This document shows positions 1 through 6,523 of a DNA stretch of 8,151 nucleotides, one piece after another (within the stretch, counting starts at the first letter, position 1; each line of letters begins with the position of its first letter). Position numbers and translations under genes: made by a program. The notes below the pieces were generated by a model, which saw only the letters and a program-made list of their open reading frames with translations, had not been told where the DNA came from and did not search any database. Source of the DNA: an uncultured Oscillospiraceae bacterium (GTDB lineage Bacteria > Bacillota > Clostridia > Oscillospirales > Oscillospiraceae). Location: contig CAKTZP010000098.1 of NCBI GenBank assembly GCA_934636045.1, forward strand, positions 1-8,151, written 5' to 3'.

Positions 1-1114
1 CGCTCGGGCTGATCAGGAGGGGATACGTCTCACACAGATACATCGGGCCGTCCGTGACGCCATAGGCCTTGCCGCCCACAAGCGACAAGCTGAGCGTCAC
101 ATAGCTCGGCCCATCCGGGACGGTCTGGATCGTCCAGAAGCCGCTCCACAGCTCCTCAAAGTCGTCGCTGTCCTCGTAGGTCCACTCCAGCTCGACCGTG
201 CCGCCGGTCTCGTCGCCCGGATAGAAGCGCAGCGAGAAAAAGGCATAGCGGTCAGTTTCTCCTGCCATGGTTTTCGTGCCCCAGCCCATGCCCGTGCTCT
301 GTGAGCCGGCAAGGCCGAGCGCAGTCATGCCCACCCAGCCGTCGGCAAGCCACCCGGCAAATTCGCGCGGGGCGTTATCCCAAGGATATTCCGTAAAGTC
401 AAACGAAAGGCTGTCGCCCGCCTCCGACGTGCACGGCGCGAGACGGCTCATCGCATCGAGCGAGGGATACCACTGGCAGGTGTTCCCGCTGTTGTCGGTG
501 ATGAAGACCTGGGTGTCTGCCTCGTATGCGACGCCGTCGAGATTCGCAAAGAGCAGCACCGGCTCGCCGGACTCCGAGCGGTAAAGGATCTCGGAGATCT
601 CTTCCGTTTGGGTGGCCTCGTTCCACTGCACGCGGTTGATCGTTACCGTTGCGTTCTCGTCGACCGGCACGATGCAGTATAAAAAGCCCGCGCCGCCGAG
701 GATATGGCTTGCGTCGATCTCCGCGATAAAGGGATATTTGAGCAGCATGGCCTCGTTGGTCTCCCGCAGCCACGCGGGGAAGCCAGCCTCGAAGCCCTCC
801 TCAAACAGCCCGCCAACATAGCCGAGATATGCCATCCCGAACATCGTCTGCGGGAAATCGATCTTATCCCGCAGCCACAGCAGCGAGCGCTTGCCCTCCT
901 CTGAGCCGACGTACTGCCCCGGCTGCGGCTCCGTGCTCTCGCTGTGCTGCACGGAGGCCTCCGATTGCGTCTCCGAGGCCTTCCCGTCAAGCGTTTCGGG
1001 CAAGGTGGCGCCGCCGGTGCTCTCGTGCTGCTGAATTTTCCCGCAGGCGCACAGGGACAGCAGCATGACCGCCGCCGTCAAAAGCGCAAGGGTGCGTTTT
1101 GGTGTTGTCTTCAT
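1..1114 (-). CDS. Lipoprotein of unknown function, C-terminus beyond window
   Basis: This frame is open from the ATG at 1112-1114 to the window edge (371 codons seen), so the C-terminus is missing. The N-terminus is a lipoprotein signal peptide: K/R-rich residues 2-7, a hydrophobic core at about 9-21, and a lipobox L-C-A-C with Cys24 as the lipid-modified residue. A Ser/Thr/Glu-rich linker (about 26-65) precedes a globular region with WLRDKIDFPQTMFGMAYLGY near residue 75 and many aromatic and acidic residues. Four further cysteines (in LYCIV, NTCQW, APCTS, YLCET) could form disulfides. No catalytic motif is recognised. From memory it resembles conserved hypothetical lipoproteins of gut Clostridia. 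The Shine-Dalgarno AAAGGAG lies 5 nt before the ATG, directly behind the stop of the TPM gene 11 nt upstream, so the two are probably translationally coupled. The lipoprotein call is firm; the function is unknown. Confidence 0.88.
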   Translation of the reverse strand, partial: MKTTPKRTLALLTAAVMLLSLCACGKIQQHESTGGATLPETLDGKASETQSEASVQHSESTEPQPGQYVGSEEGKRSLLWLRDKIDFPQTMFGMAYLGYVGGLFEEGFEAGFPAWLRETNEAMLLKYPFIAEIDASHILGGAGFLYCIVPVDENATVTINRVQWNEATQTEEISEILYRSESGEPVLLFANLDGVAYEADTQVFITDNSGNTCQWYPSLDAMSRLAPCTSEAGDSLSFDFTEYPWDNAPREFAGWLADGWVGMTALGLAGSQSTGMGWGTKTMAGETDRYAFFSLRFYPGDETGGTVELEWTYEDSDDFEELWSGFWTIQTVPDGPSYVTLSLSLVGGKAYGVTDGPMYLCETYPLLISPS

Positions 1115-1125
1115 AGCCGCTCCTT

Positions 1126-1917
1126 TCAGAATTTGCCGCTTCGACCGGAGCCGCCGCCGCCGGATTCGCTCCGGCTGCTGCTCCCGCTCGAGGAGCTGCG
1201 CTCGATCCTCCGCGTGGACGTTGTCCTATGGGTAAACCGATCGGTCTGCTCCGTCAGCTGCAGGGTGCCGGAAACATAGGAGTTGGCGGTCACCTTGATC
1301 GCCACGGAATTCATCTTCTCCCATATCACGGCAACAATGACTCCCGCGGCAAGCAGCGCCAGCCCCGCCACAATAAGGCAGGCGAGCAGCGCGCTGGCGC
1401 GGACGGGCTTCCCGTCTGCGGCCTTTTTCAGATAGACGCTGCATTCCTTGATGTAGTCCTCAAAGCCGCCGTACCAGTCGTTCTCTCCGAAGCGAGACAG
1501 AAAAACCTTTTCCAGCTTCTCCTGTCCATAGCTGTTGAACGCATACTCGCAGCGCTCGCCGTAGCAGAACATTGCCCAGTCGCGGTCATCCATGCTGAGC
1601 AGCAGCAGGATCCCGTCGCGGCCTGCCCCCTCGCCCAGGGCGTACTTATGATAGATGGTATAGGTCGCCTTGTAGACACCGCCGCTGTGATAGTCCCGGA
1701 AATCCTCCACTGTTACGACGTAAACGCCGACGCCGTATTTTTGGGAGACGGTCTCCGCCATTCGCTCCAGCCGCGCAGCTTCGCTTTCGCTGAACAGCCC
1801 GGCGGCATCCGTCACATAATTCAGCTGCGCGCCCGTCTGCTCCGCCGCAGCCGCATTCACGCAGAACACAAGCGCCAGCAGGAGCGCCAACAGGAGTGCG
1901 CGTGCTCTAATTTTCAT
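1126..1917 (-). CDS. TPM-domain (TLP18.3/Psb32/MOLO-1 type) membrane protein
   Basis: The protein has 263 residues. Residues 1-25 form a signal peptide or first helix. Residues 33-165 form a TPM domain, with a VTDAAGLFSESE start, YGVGVYVVTVEDF, then GRDGILLLLSMDDRDW and CYGERCEYAF. A transmembrane helix spans about 173-199. The 64-residue tail is basic (RTTSTRRIER) and ends in a Ser/Gly run finishing GRSGKF, a type of ending I recall from TPM proteins of Clostridia. The domain should lie outside the cell and the basic tail inside. Some family members are called phosphatases (the plant TLP18.3), others assist photosystem or receptor assembly; activity here is not shown. The frame stays open upstream to 2211, but those extra residues are the shadow of the zinc-ribbon gene. 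The ATG at 1915-1917, 14 nt after that gene's stop, starts the signal peptide and is preferred. Confidence 0.9.
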   Translation of the reverse strand: MKIRARALLLALLLALVFCVNAAAAEQTGAQLNYVTDAAGLFSESEAARLERMAETVSQKYGVGVYVVTVEDFRDYHSGGVYKATYTIYHKYALGEGAGRDGILLLLSMDDRDWAMFCYGERCEYAFNSYGQEKLEKVFLSRFGENDWYGGFEDYIKECSVYLKKAADGKPVRASALLACLIVAGLALLAAGVIVAVIWEKMNSVAIKVTANSYVSGTLQLTEQTDRFTHRTTSTRRIERSSSSGSSSRSESGGGGSGRSGKF

Positions 1918-1934
1918 TGCCTCGCCCCCCCCTA
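1918..1934 (-). promoter_or_regulatory. G8 tract acting as ribosome binding site of the TPM gene
   Basis: Between the zinc-ribbon stop codon (TAG, 1932-1934) and the TPM ATG, the coding strand carries eight consecutive G residues (1925-1932) and then CGAGGCA. There is no AGGAGG. A G5 stretch can pair with the CCUCC of 16S rRNA through one G-U wobble, and its 7-nt distance to the ATG is suitable; the GAGG at 2 nt is too close. The tract is the only plausible ribosome binding site. It lies after the upstream stop, so slippage would change spacing or strength rather than fuse the two proteins. Confidence 0.5.
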
Positions 1935-3047
1935 TCGCGCCAAAAGCATCAGCACAAGCACGCTGACGGCGACAAGCGGCGCTGCGATTGCTGCAAACAG
2001 ACCGATCAGACGCTTTGCGCTGACCGGAAGCTTGCCGACCAGCTTGCCGGTTTGTCCGTTCATGGCAAAGAGGAAGTCCTTTCCCTCCCATTTTGTGCTC
2101 AGCAGCCACACGGGAAGCAGTGCATAATGCACCTTGCCCCGTTTTAGCCGGATATCCCGGCTCGTCTCGCTGCAGGAGGTATAGCCCGAAACCGTTCTCT
2201 CCAGCGCGCACACCAGCGAGCCCGCGCAGCGCTTGTCCGCCCGCTCCCGGCTGGCCTCAACGCTCACGTCGTATTTATCCGCAAGAAATCCGGGCAGATA
2301 CGCCGTGGAAAACGGCTTGAGCTCGGAATAATCGTACGGCTCGATGGAGTCCATGTAGTCGTCCGGCATCTTGCTGGATGCGTCCACCGGAACCTTTTCA
2401 AAGCGAAGCGAGCCGGAGCGGCGCACATCGTAGTGGCTGGTTTCCGTGACCTCATAATCTCCCGAGGTGTAGGTATGTACCTGCGCGGCATGAAACCGGA
2501 CGCTTCCGCTGGCCTCACCGTCATACATCCAGAAGGGCACATACATGCCCTTGATCTCCTTCAGATGGTTGGCCTTGGAGAAGCTCGACGGCAGCAGGGG
2601 CTTTTTGAGATAGAGCTTTTTTAGCGCCTTGATCGCATCGTCCTTGCTGAGCTTGAAGGGCAGGACGTAGTCCGGCTTCAAAATGCCGGCAAACTGCCCC
2701 GGCACCACCGACGGATTCCCGCAGTACGGGCAGGAGGTAGCGGCCGTCGTTTCCTCGCAGATCAGCTCTGCGCCGCACGAGGGGCAGCAGTAGGCGCGCA
2801 TGGCCGCCCCGTCTGTGCCCCAATCCTCGCTCAGACCGGAGGTGTCCCATTGCGCGCCGTCCCCGGCGGGCGGCGCAGCCTCCGCCGCAGCGGCTGCCTT
2901 TTGCGCCTCCTCTGCGTAGAGCGCCTCAATCTCGGCGACATCGAAGCTGGAGCCGCAGTGGTCGCACTCCAGCCTGCCGGAGCCTTCTGCAAAATGGAGC
3001 GCCCCCGCGCAGGAGGGGCATTGGTAATTGATGATCTGTGTTGCCAT
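1932..3047 (-). CDS. Tail-anchored protein with two N-terminal zinc ribbons
   Basis: The protein has 371 residues. Zinc ribbon 1 uses Cys10/Cys13 and Cys28/Cys31. An Ala-rich linker (about 41-65) follows. Zinc ribbon 2 uses Cys88/Cys91 and Cys106/Cys109 (CPSC, CPYC). Residues 120-340 form a conserved-looking core with KPDYVLPFKLSKDDA, KGMYVPFWMYDGEA and LLPVWLLSTKWEGKDFLFAM. One helix at about 347-369 ends at the C-terminus, with Lys345 and Arg346 before it, so the ribbons should be cytoplasmic. Such proteins are often labelled TFIIB-type zinc-ribbon proteins, and sometimes wrongly PriA helicase because of the paired ribbons; no helicase Walker motifs are present. The ATG at 3045-3047 has GAGGAA 5 nt upstream. 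It follows the lipoprotein gene by 72 nt and precedes the TPM gene by 14 nt. It may be a membrane-tethered adaptor, but this is inference. Confidence 0.88.
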   Translation of the reverse strand: MATQIINYQCPSCAGALHFAEGSGRLECDHCGSSFDVAEIEALYAEEAQKAAAAAEAAPPAGDGAQWDTSGLSEDWGTDGAAMRAYCCPSCGAELICEETTAATSCPYCGNPSVVPGQFAGILKPDYVLPFKLSKDDAIKALKKLYLKKPLLPSSFSKANHLKEIKGMYVPFWMYDGEASGSVRFHAAQVHTYTSGDYEVTETSHYDVRRSGSLRFEKVPVDASSKMPDDYMDSIEPYDYSELKPFSTAYLPGFLADKYDVSVEASRERADKRCAGSLVCALERTVSGYTSCSETSRDIRLKRGKVHYALLPVWLLSTKWEGKDFLFAMNGQTGKLVGKLPVSAKRLIGLFAAIAAPLVAVSVLVLMLLAR

Positions 3048-3082
3048 CTGAGTTCCTCGTTTTTTTCATAAATAGCCGGAGC

Positions 3083-3108
3083 GCTCCCGCCCGGCTTGGG
3101 GCGGGAGC
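3083..3108 (-). other. Intercistronic hairpin with perfect 10-bp stem
   Basis: In the 72-nt gap between the lipoprotein stop (3120-3122) and the zinc-ribbon ATG, GCTCCCGCCC and its exact complement GGGCGGGAGC flank a 6-nt loop at 3093-3098. The stem is almost all G-C. The minus-strand sequence after it is CCGGCTATTTATG, not a U-run, so it is not a classic intrinsic terminator. It could block 3' exonucleases or partly attenuate transcription, setting different levels for the genes on either side. Confidence 0.55.
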
Positions 3109-3119
3109 CGCAGGAGGCG

Positions 3120-4469
3120 TCAGGAATTTCCTTCCGTCACATTTCTGGAAAAGGTGCAGGAGACATAGTACTCATCGCCGTCGTTGATTTCGAAGGAGAT
3201 GTACAGGAAATCGCCGTCGCTGTTTTCCCATTTGTAGGAGTGCTTCCCATCGCTCCAGGTCGCGTCGCTGCCCTTCCACGGGATACCGTCGCTGCCGAGG
3301 GTCTCGCGCGCCATTGCGTAGGTGTACGTCTTCTGCAGCTCGCTGATCTCAGCATAGGCCTCGCGCATCTGCTCCAGCGTTGCCGTGCCGGCCGCGTCCT
3401 CGTTGGAAAGGCCGTAATCGCCGTCGGGCGCCGCTCCGTTCTCTGCGCCCTCTCCGATGCGATCCGGCATGGACTTGCCGGCCTCGATCAGCGGCAGATA
3501 CCAGTCGTCATAGCGATACGGACGGTTTTCCTCCTCCACATCATCCCAATAGAGCCCCCACGGGCGCAGATAGATCTCATAGCGGTATGCATCGTCGCCG
3601 TTTTCATACCAGCCGTCGATGCAGATGATGTCCGCAAGCTCCTGCAGACCCGGGTCAACGATCCAGTCGGCGTGCGCGAGGGCCACATCGGTAAACCAGC
3701 CGCCCTCGCTGGTCAGCGTGCCGTGCTCGCCGGTACCGGCGTCGCTCAGGCTGACCGCGGCCGACGCCATGGCGTCAGACTTGGTGTAGTCCTCATCCCA
3801 GAGCGTGACGGTGCCCGTACGGTCTGCGCCGAGCTCGATCACGCCGCAGACATCCCACCACTGATTTTCCATGCTCTCATACGAGCCGGAGCAGTCGGTC
3901 ATCTTCCACCAGCCGTACCATTCGCCGTTCCACCAGTCGAGCAGAGCGTCGTCGGTCGCTTCGGTAGGCAGCGTGGGCTCCGCGTCTGTATCGGCGCCCG
4001 TTTTCCGGGTGAGCGTGGATGGGTCGATGGTAATGGTGCCCGTTTTGCTGCCGAGCAGCTCCTCAAAGGTCGCCTTGACCTCGCCGGTCGCGCCGTTGAG
4101 CACGAAGGCGGTCTGCACCTCCAGCGTTGCGCCCGGTGCAACCTCCTCAAACTGGTTTTCAATCACCGTGGTGAAGGTGTCGTAATCGGCATAGACCGTG
4201 GCGACCTCCAGCTCCGTGCCGTTTTGCACGACCGTTTCGTTCACGCTCCAGAGATACGAGCCGGCCTCCTTGCCGTTATTGGTAAAGTCCAACGTCAGAA
4301 CGATTGCGTCGTTCCCGTCGGAATCCTCCATGATGCACGCGCCCTTGTAAAGCAGCGTACAATCGCCGAGCTCAATCAAATTGGGGTTGGTATCCTTCTT
4401 CTTGCCACAGGCGGCAAACGTCAGGAGCATCGCCGCGACCAGGAGCAGGGCAATAGCTTTTTTCATCAT
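3120..4469 (-). CDS. Three-part lipoprotein with N-terminal DUF5067-like domain
   Basis: The protein has 449 residues. The lipoprotein signal is MMKKAIALLLVAAMLLTFAAC, with lipobox F-A-A-C and Cys21 as the anchor. Residues 32-150 resemble DUF5067 Ig-like domains of Gram-positive lipoproteins, with DAIVLTLDFTNNGKEAGSYLW, VVQNGTELE and a VAPGATLEVQTAFVL strand. An acidic/Thr linker (about 155-173) leads to a Trp- and acid-rich region (175-335) starting WWNGEWYGWW. The last part (365-445) has an EISELQKTY helix, ETLGSDGIPWKG, and a YKWENSDGDFLYISFE strand pair. This helix-then-sheet pattern resembles BLIP/OmlA-like domains, a tentative fold guess. The role is probably extracytoplasmic binding; no enzyme motif is seen. 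There are two adjacent ATGs, and the first has AGGA at 6 nt. It lies 39 nt after the DUF4428 gene. Its 449 codons contain no TTA, CTA or TCA. Confidence 0.88.
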   Translation of the reverse strand: MMKKAIALLLVAAMLLTFAACGKKKDTNPNLIELGDCTLLYKGACIMEDSDGNDAIVLTLDFTNNGKEAGSYLWSVNETVVQNGTELEVATVYADYDTFTTVIENQFEEVAPGATLEVQTAFVLNGATGEVKATFEELLGSKTGTITIDPSTLTRKTGADTDAEPTLPTEATDDALLDWWNGEWYGWWKMTDCSGSYESMENQWWDVCGVIELGADRTGTVTLWDEDYTKSDAMASAAVSLSDAGTGEHGTLTSEGGWFTDVALAHADWIVDPGLQELADIICIDGWYENGDDAYRYEIYLRPWGLYWDDVEEENRPYRYDDWYLPLIEAGKSMPDRIGEGAENGAAPDGDYGLSNEDAAGTATLEQMREAYAEISELQKTYTYAMARETLGSDGIPWKGSDATWSDGKHSYKWENSDGDFLYISFEINDGDEYYVSCTFSRNVTEGNS

Positions 4470-4508
4470 TGCGTGTCCTTTCTTCCTTGGGAGTATTTGT
4501 CAAATGGC

Positions 4509-5279
4509 TCAGCCGTTTACCGCGCCGCCGCAGTATTCACAGCAGCCGTTTGCGTCCGGCATGGTGGTTGCGCCGCAGCAGGGGCAGGTGACCGCCGTTT
4601 TGGGCGCGGCGGCCTGCTCGATTTTTTCCCGCACGTCCCGGCGAACCTGCGTCAGCACCTGCCGGATCTCCTCACCGAGCCGCTTGTAATTGCGGTACTC
4701 GACATTGGTCTCCGGATTGCAGCGGGGCGCCATGCCCGGACGCATTGCGGGCTGCGGCGCGATGTCCACGGAGCTGGAGTTGAGCTGGAAGCGCATTTCG
4801 TCAAAATAGGGGTTATTGACGAAGATGGTGATATAGAAATCATAGGAGTATTCATAGCGCGGCGGATTGTAGCTGACCTCCTTGCCGTCCGGCGTCTTCC
4901 GCTTGAGCTCGGTGCTGCGCTCGTCAATGTCGAGATTGCAGCCGGTCACGTCGGCAAAGTCCAGAACGTCCGGGTTGGCCTCCGCGAGATTTCTGGCACG
5001 GGTTACCATGAAGTGTCCGGCGTCCTCGTCAAGAAGCACCTTGGTGTCCGCGCCGAGTGTTCTGGTCGTATGGAAGGCCGCGACCTTTTTCTGATTCTCC
5101 TCCCGGTAGGCAAGCTGCGCCCGGATCTCCTCAACGGTGCTGCCGCGCCGGTCGGAGAACCACGGGGAGAGCTTTTTGGCGCAGTTTTTGCAGAGGTTTC
5201 CGTTTTCCAGCTTGCGGTTTCCGAGCAAACCGATCTTTTCCCCACAAATATCGCAATATTTCTTATCGAACAGTCCCAT
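4509..5279 (-). CDS. DUF4428-like protein with zinc ribbons at both ends
   Basis: The protein has 256 residues, with no signal peptide or membrane helix, so it is probably cytosolic. The N-terminus MGLFDKKYCDICGEKIGLLG is typical of DUF4428, with metal ligands Cys9/Cys12 and Cys30/Cys33 and the following AKKLSPWFSDRR. The middle (about 75-175) holds a beta-rich domain, with LGADTKVLLDED, DVLDFADVTGC and a YSYDFYITIFVNNPYFDEMRF strand pair. Residues 195-225 are a charged helix that could be a coiled coil. The C-terminal ribbon uses Cys232/Cys235 and Cys247/Cys250. Family function is unknown. The ribbon at each end suggests a scaffold or nucleic-acid/protein binder. It shares the CPxC ribbon theme with the tail-anchored protein two genes downstream. 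The ATG at 5277-5279 has GAGGT about 4 nt upstream, with a second AAGGAG further out. The gap from the preceding gene is 35 nt. Confidence 0.87.
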   Translation of the reverse strand: MGLFDKKYCDICGEKIGLLGNRKLENGNLCKNCAKKLSPWFSDRRGSTVEEIRAQLAYREENQKKVAAFHTTRTLGADTKVLLDEDAGHFMVTRARNLAEANPDVLDFADVTGCNLDIDERSTELKRKTPDGKEVSYNPPRYEYSYDFYITIFVNNPYFDEMRFQLNSSSVDIAPQPAMRPGMAPRCNPETNVEYRNYKRLGEEIRQVLTQVRRDVREKIEQAAAPKTAVTCPCCGATTMPDANGCCEYCGGAVNG

Positions 5280-5314
5280 AGCTACCTCGATCTCCTTTGT
5301 GTCTGCTTGCCAAA

Positions 5315-5731
5315 TTATACGCCGTGAGGTGCGTCCGCCTTGGCATTGAGCACCGCGCCGACGATGTACAGAGCCGGAACGGCCACGCCCGTCAGGACGC
5401 TGATGATGCTAAAATCGCCGCCGTTGACCGAATTCATCACAATGCTCAGAATGCTGAACACCGCCACGATGGCGCCCCAGACGATGAGCCCGCCGGCTTT
5501 TTCGCTGCGCTTGCTGTGCTGGATGCCCTTGATTCCGGCAATCAGCTGGCATACGCCGCCGACCAGCGTCAAAAACAGCGCCGCCCAGAAGGGGAACTTC
5601 AGCCCGGAGGCCGCGCCCAGTCCCGCAGCAATTGCGCCGATTCCGGCGACCAATACGCCCGCGATGATGGAAAACGCAGCGGCAATGATCATCAGAATAC
5701 CGGTGACTTTTAAAAACATATGTCCTTTCAT
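5315..5731 (-). CDS. Small four-helix membrane protein
   Basis: The protein has 138 residues and is almost wholly hydrophobic. Helices lie at about 9-39 (long, Gly/Ala-rich, perhaps kinked), 47-69, 79-101 and 107-128. Short polar turns occur at KGIQHSKRSEKAG (68-80) and SVNGGD (101-106), and the tail is NAKADAPHGV. The basic loop between helices 2 and 3 suggests that both termini and this loop face the cytoplasm. No transport or catalytic motif is visible, and I know only that similar small proteins are common in Clostridia. AAGGAGG lies 7 nt before the first ATG (5729-5731), a very strong site; the second ATG at codon 5 lacks one. It is the first gene of the tightly packed run and is preceded by a 113-nt gap. 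Confidence 0.85.
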   Translation of the reverse strand: MKGHMFLKVTGILMIIAAAFSIIAGVLVAGIGAIAAGLGAASGLKFPFWAALFLTLVGGVCQLIAGIKGIQHSKRSEKAGGLIVWGAIVAVFSILSIVMNSVNGGDFSIISVLTGVAVPALYIVGAVLNAKADAPHGV

Positions 5732-5778
5732 AATAAATCCTCCTTGCTTGTTTGTGGTTCATTTTTTGTAATTCCGCA

Positions 5779-5798
5779 GGGCGCACGGCAGTGTGCCC
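5779..5798 (-). other. Imperfect hairpin in the 113-nt gap
   Basis: An 8-bp stem (5779-5786 with 5791-5798) closes a 4-nt loop. The minus-strand RNA has one A-C mismatch, while the plus-strand reading would have a G-U pair. No U-run follows on the minus strand. It lies about 50 nt before the membrane protein ATG. I found no convincing -35/-10 pair elsewhere in 5732-5844. Chance is possible in GC-rich DNA. Confidence 0.3.
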
Positions 5799-5827
5799 CG
5801 CGCAAAAACGTGTTGTCGTTCGGCCCT

Positions 5828-5844
5828 GCGCGCAAGGGGCGCGC
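5828..5844 (-). terminator. Weak candidate terminator hairpin after the 207-aa gene
   Basis: GCGCGC at 5828-5833 and again at 5839-5844 pair around a 5-nt loop, starting directly after the stop codon at 5845-5847. On the minus strand a T5 run occurs only about 20 nt further on (near 5803-5807), too far for a standard intrinsic terminator. It marks the likely boundary between the first three genes and the compact run, but termination is not shown. Confidence 0.25.
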
Positions 5845-6468
5845 TCAGCCGTTTTTGGGTGCAGGCTTCGGCTGCGCTGCGGCCTTTCCGGAAGACTCCG
5901 CCGGCAGCGCCGCCTCAGGCTGCGACGCGCAGTAGGCCTCCTCTGCAATGCGAAGCGCCAAGGCCTCCAGCGCGGCGGCGTTCCCGCCGCTGTAGTTTTC
6001 GGAGCGCGTTCCGTCCTCGGTGCGCCAGACGATGCAGATTTCACTGTCGGCCGCCTCTGCGGCATCGGGGGACGGTGCTTCGTACGCGGGCAGCGCAGCC
6101 TCCGCCAGCGCATTCTGCAGCGCAAACCATTGCACCCAGGTAAGCTCCCATGGGATCGGCTCGGAAGACGCGTCCACCCCGTTTTCTCTCGTCTCGCCGC
6201 CGTCCGGGCTCAGGAAGCGCCCGGTCAGCACGGGAAGATCGTCCTCCAGATAGAAATGCAGCGTAAAGCAGGCGGCGGAATTTTCACCGGTTTGCTGCCA
6301 GCGAAATTCGAGCAGCTCTTTTCCCGCCCGGTACCCCTCCGGGTTTTCCATTCTGCCCCCGTCCCGGATCCGGCTCCCGATAAAATACCGGTACAGCAGG
6401 ATGCCCGCCAGCGCAACAAGCGCGGCCGCCAGCACGGTAAGCAGCGCAATGCTCCATGCTTTTTTCAC
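5845..6468 (-). CDS. Single-pass membrane protein of unknown function
   Basis: The protein has 207 residues and starts with GTG at 6466-6468, with GGGGAG 6 nt before it. The first residues, KKAWSIALL, begin an uncleaved-looking signal anchor (about 6-27), and RYFIGSRIRDGGR follows. The domain at 50-180 should be outside the cell. It contains ELLEFRWQQTGE, FTLHFYLEDDLPVLTGRF and PWELTWVQWFALQNALAE. After an acidic insert comes EICIVWRTEDGTRSENYSGG, then a helix AALEALALRIAEEAYC. The tail (181-207) is rich in Ala, Pro and Lys and probably disordered. I do not recognise a named family with certainty. Strands followed by a 'YSG...ALE.L...I' helix recall substrate-binding or inhibitor-like lipoprotein domains, but no lipobox cysteine is present. 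It lies 55 nt downstream of the DUF6935-like gene, probably co-transcribed with it. Confidence 0.8.
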   Translation of the reverse strand: MKKAWSIALLTVLAAALVALAGILLYRYFIGSRIRDGGRMENPEGYRAGKELLEFRWQQTGENSAACFTLHFYLEDDLPVLTGRFLSPDGGETRENGVDASSEPIPWELTWVQWFALQNALAEAALPAYEAPSPDAAEAADSEICIVWRTEDGTRSENYSGGNAAALEALALRIAEEAYCASQPEAALPAESSGKAAAQPKPAPKNG

Positions 6469-6523
6469 GTTGCGCTCCCCTTGAACAGCTGCCGCGTGCA
6501 GGGGCTGCCGCGCAGCGCGCCTG

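Noticed and set aside
1228..2127. 299-codon plus-strand open frame
   Set aside because: It is aligned antisense to the TPM gene and shows no family features; the minus-strand gene is well supported.
1918..2211. 98-codon N-terminal extension of the TPM gene
   Set aside because: It overlaps the zinc-ribbon gene in another frame and would bury a clear signal peptide inside the protein.
1932..3047. PriA helicase identity for the double zinc-ribbon protein
   Set aside because: There is no Walker A/B or other helicase motif, the length is far below PriA, and a C-terminal membrane helix is present.
4498..4503. Perfect TTGACA on the minus strand before the lipoprotein gene
   Set aside because: The position 17 nt further holds AAGGAC, part of the ribosome binding site, so there is no -10 partner.
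5314..5319. Perfect TATAAT on the minus strand before the DUF4428 gene
   Set aside because: It overlaps the stop codon of the preceding gene, and 16-18 nt upstream there is no sequence like TTGACA.
3096..5327. 743-codon plus-strand open frame
   Set aside because: It is codon-aligned antisense to two clear lipoprotein/zinc-ribbon genes, and its translation shows no domain or sensible start signal. Its openness follows from missing TTA/CTA/TCA codons.
6488..6512. 9-bp direct repeat GCTGCCGCG, two copies 16 nt apart
   Set aside because: It is short and of low complexity in GC-rich DNA; no mobile element or array lies nearby.
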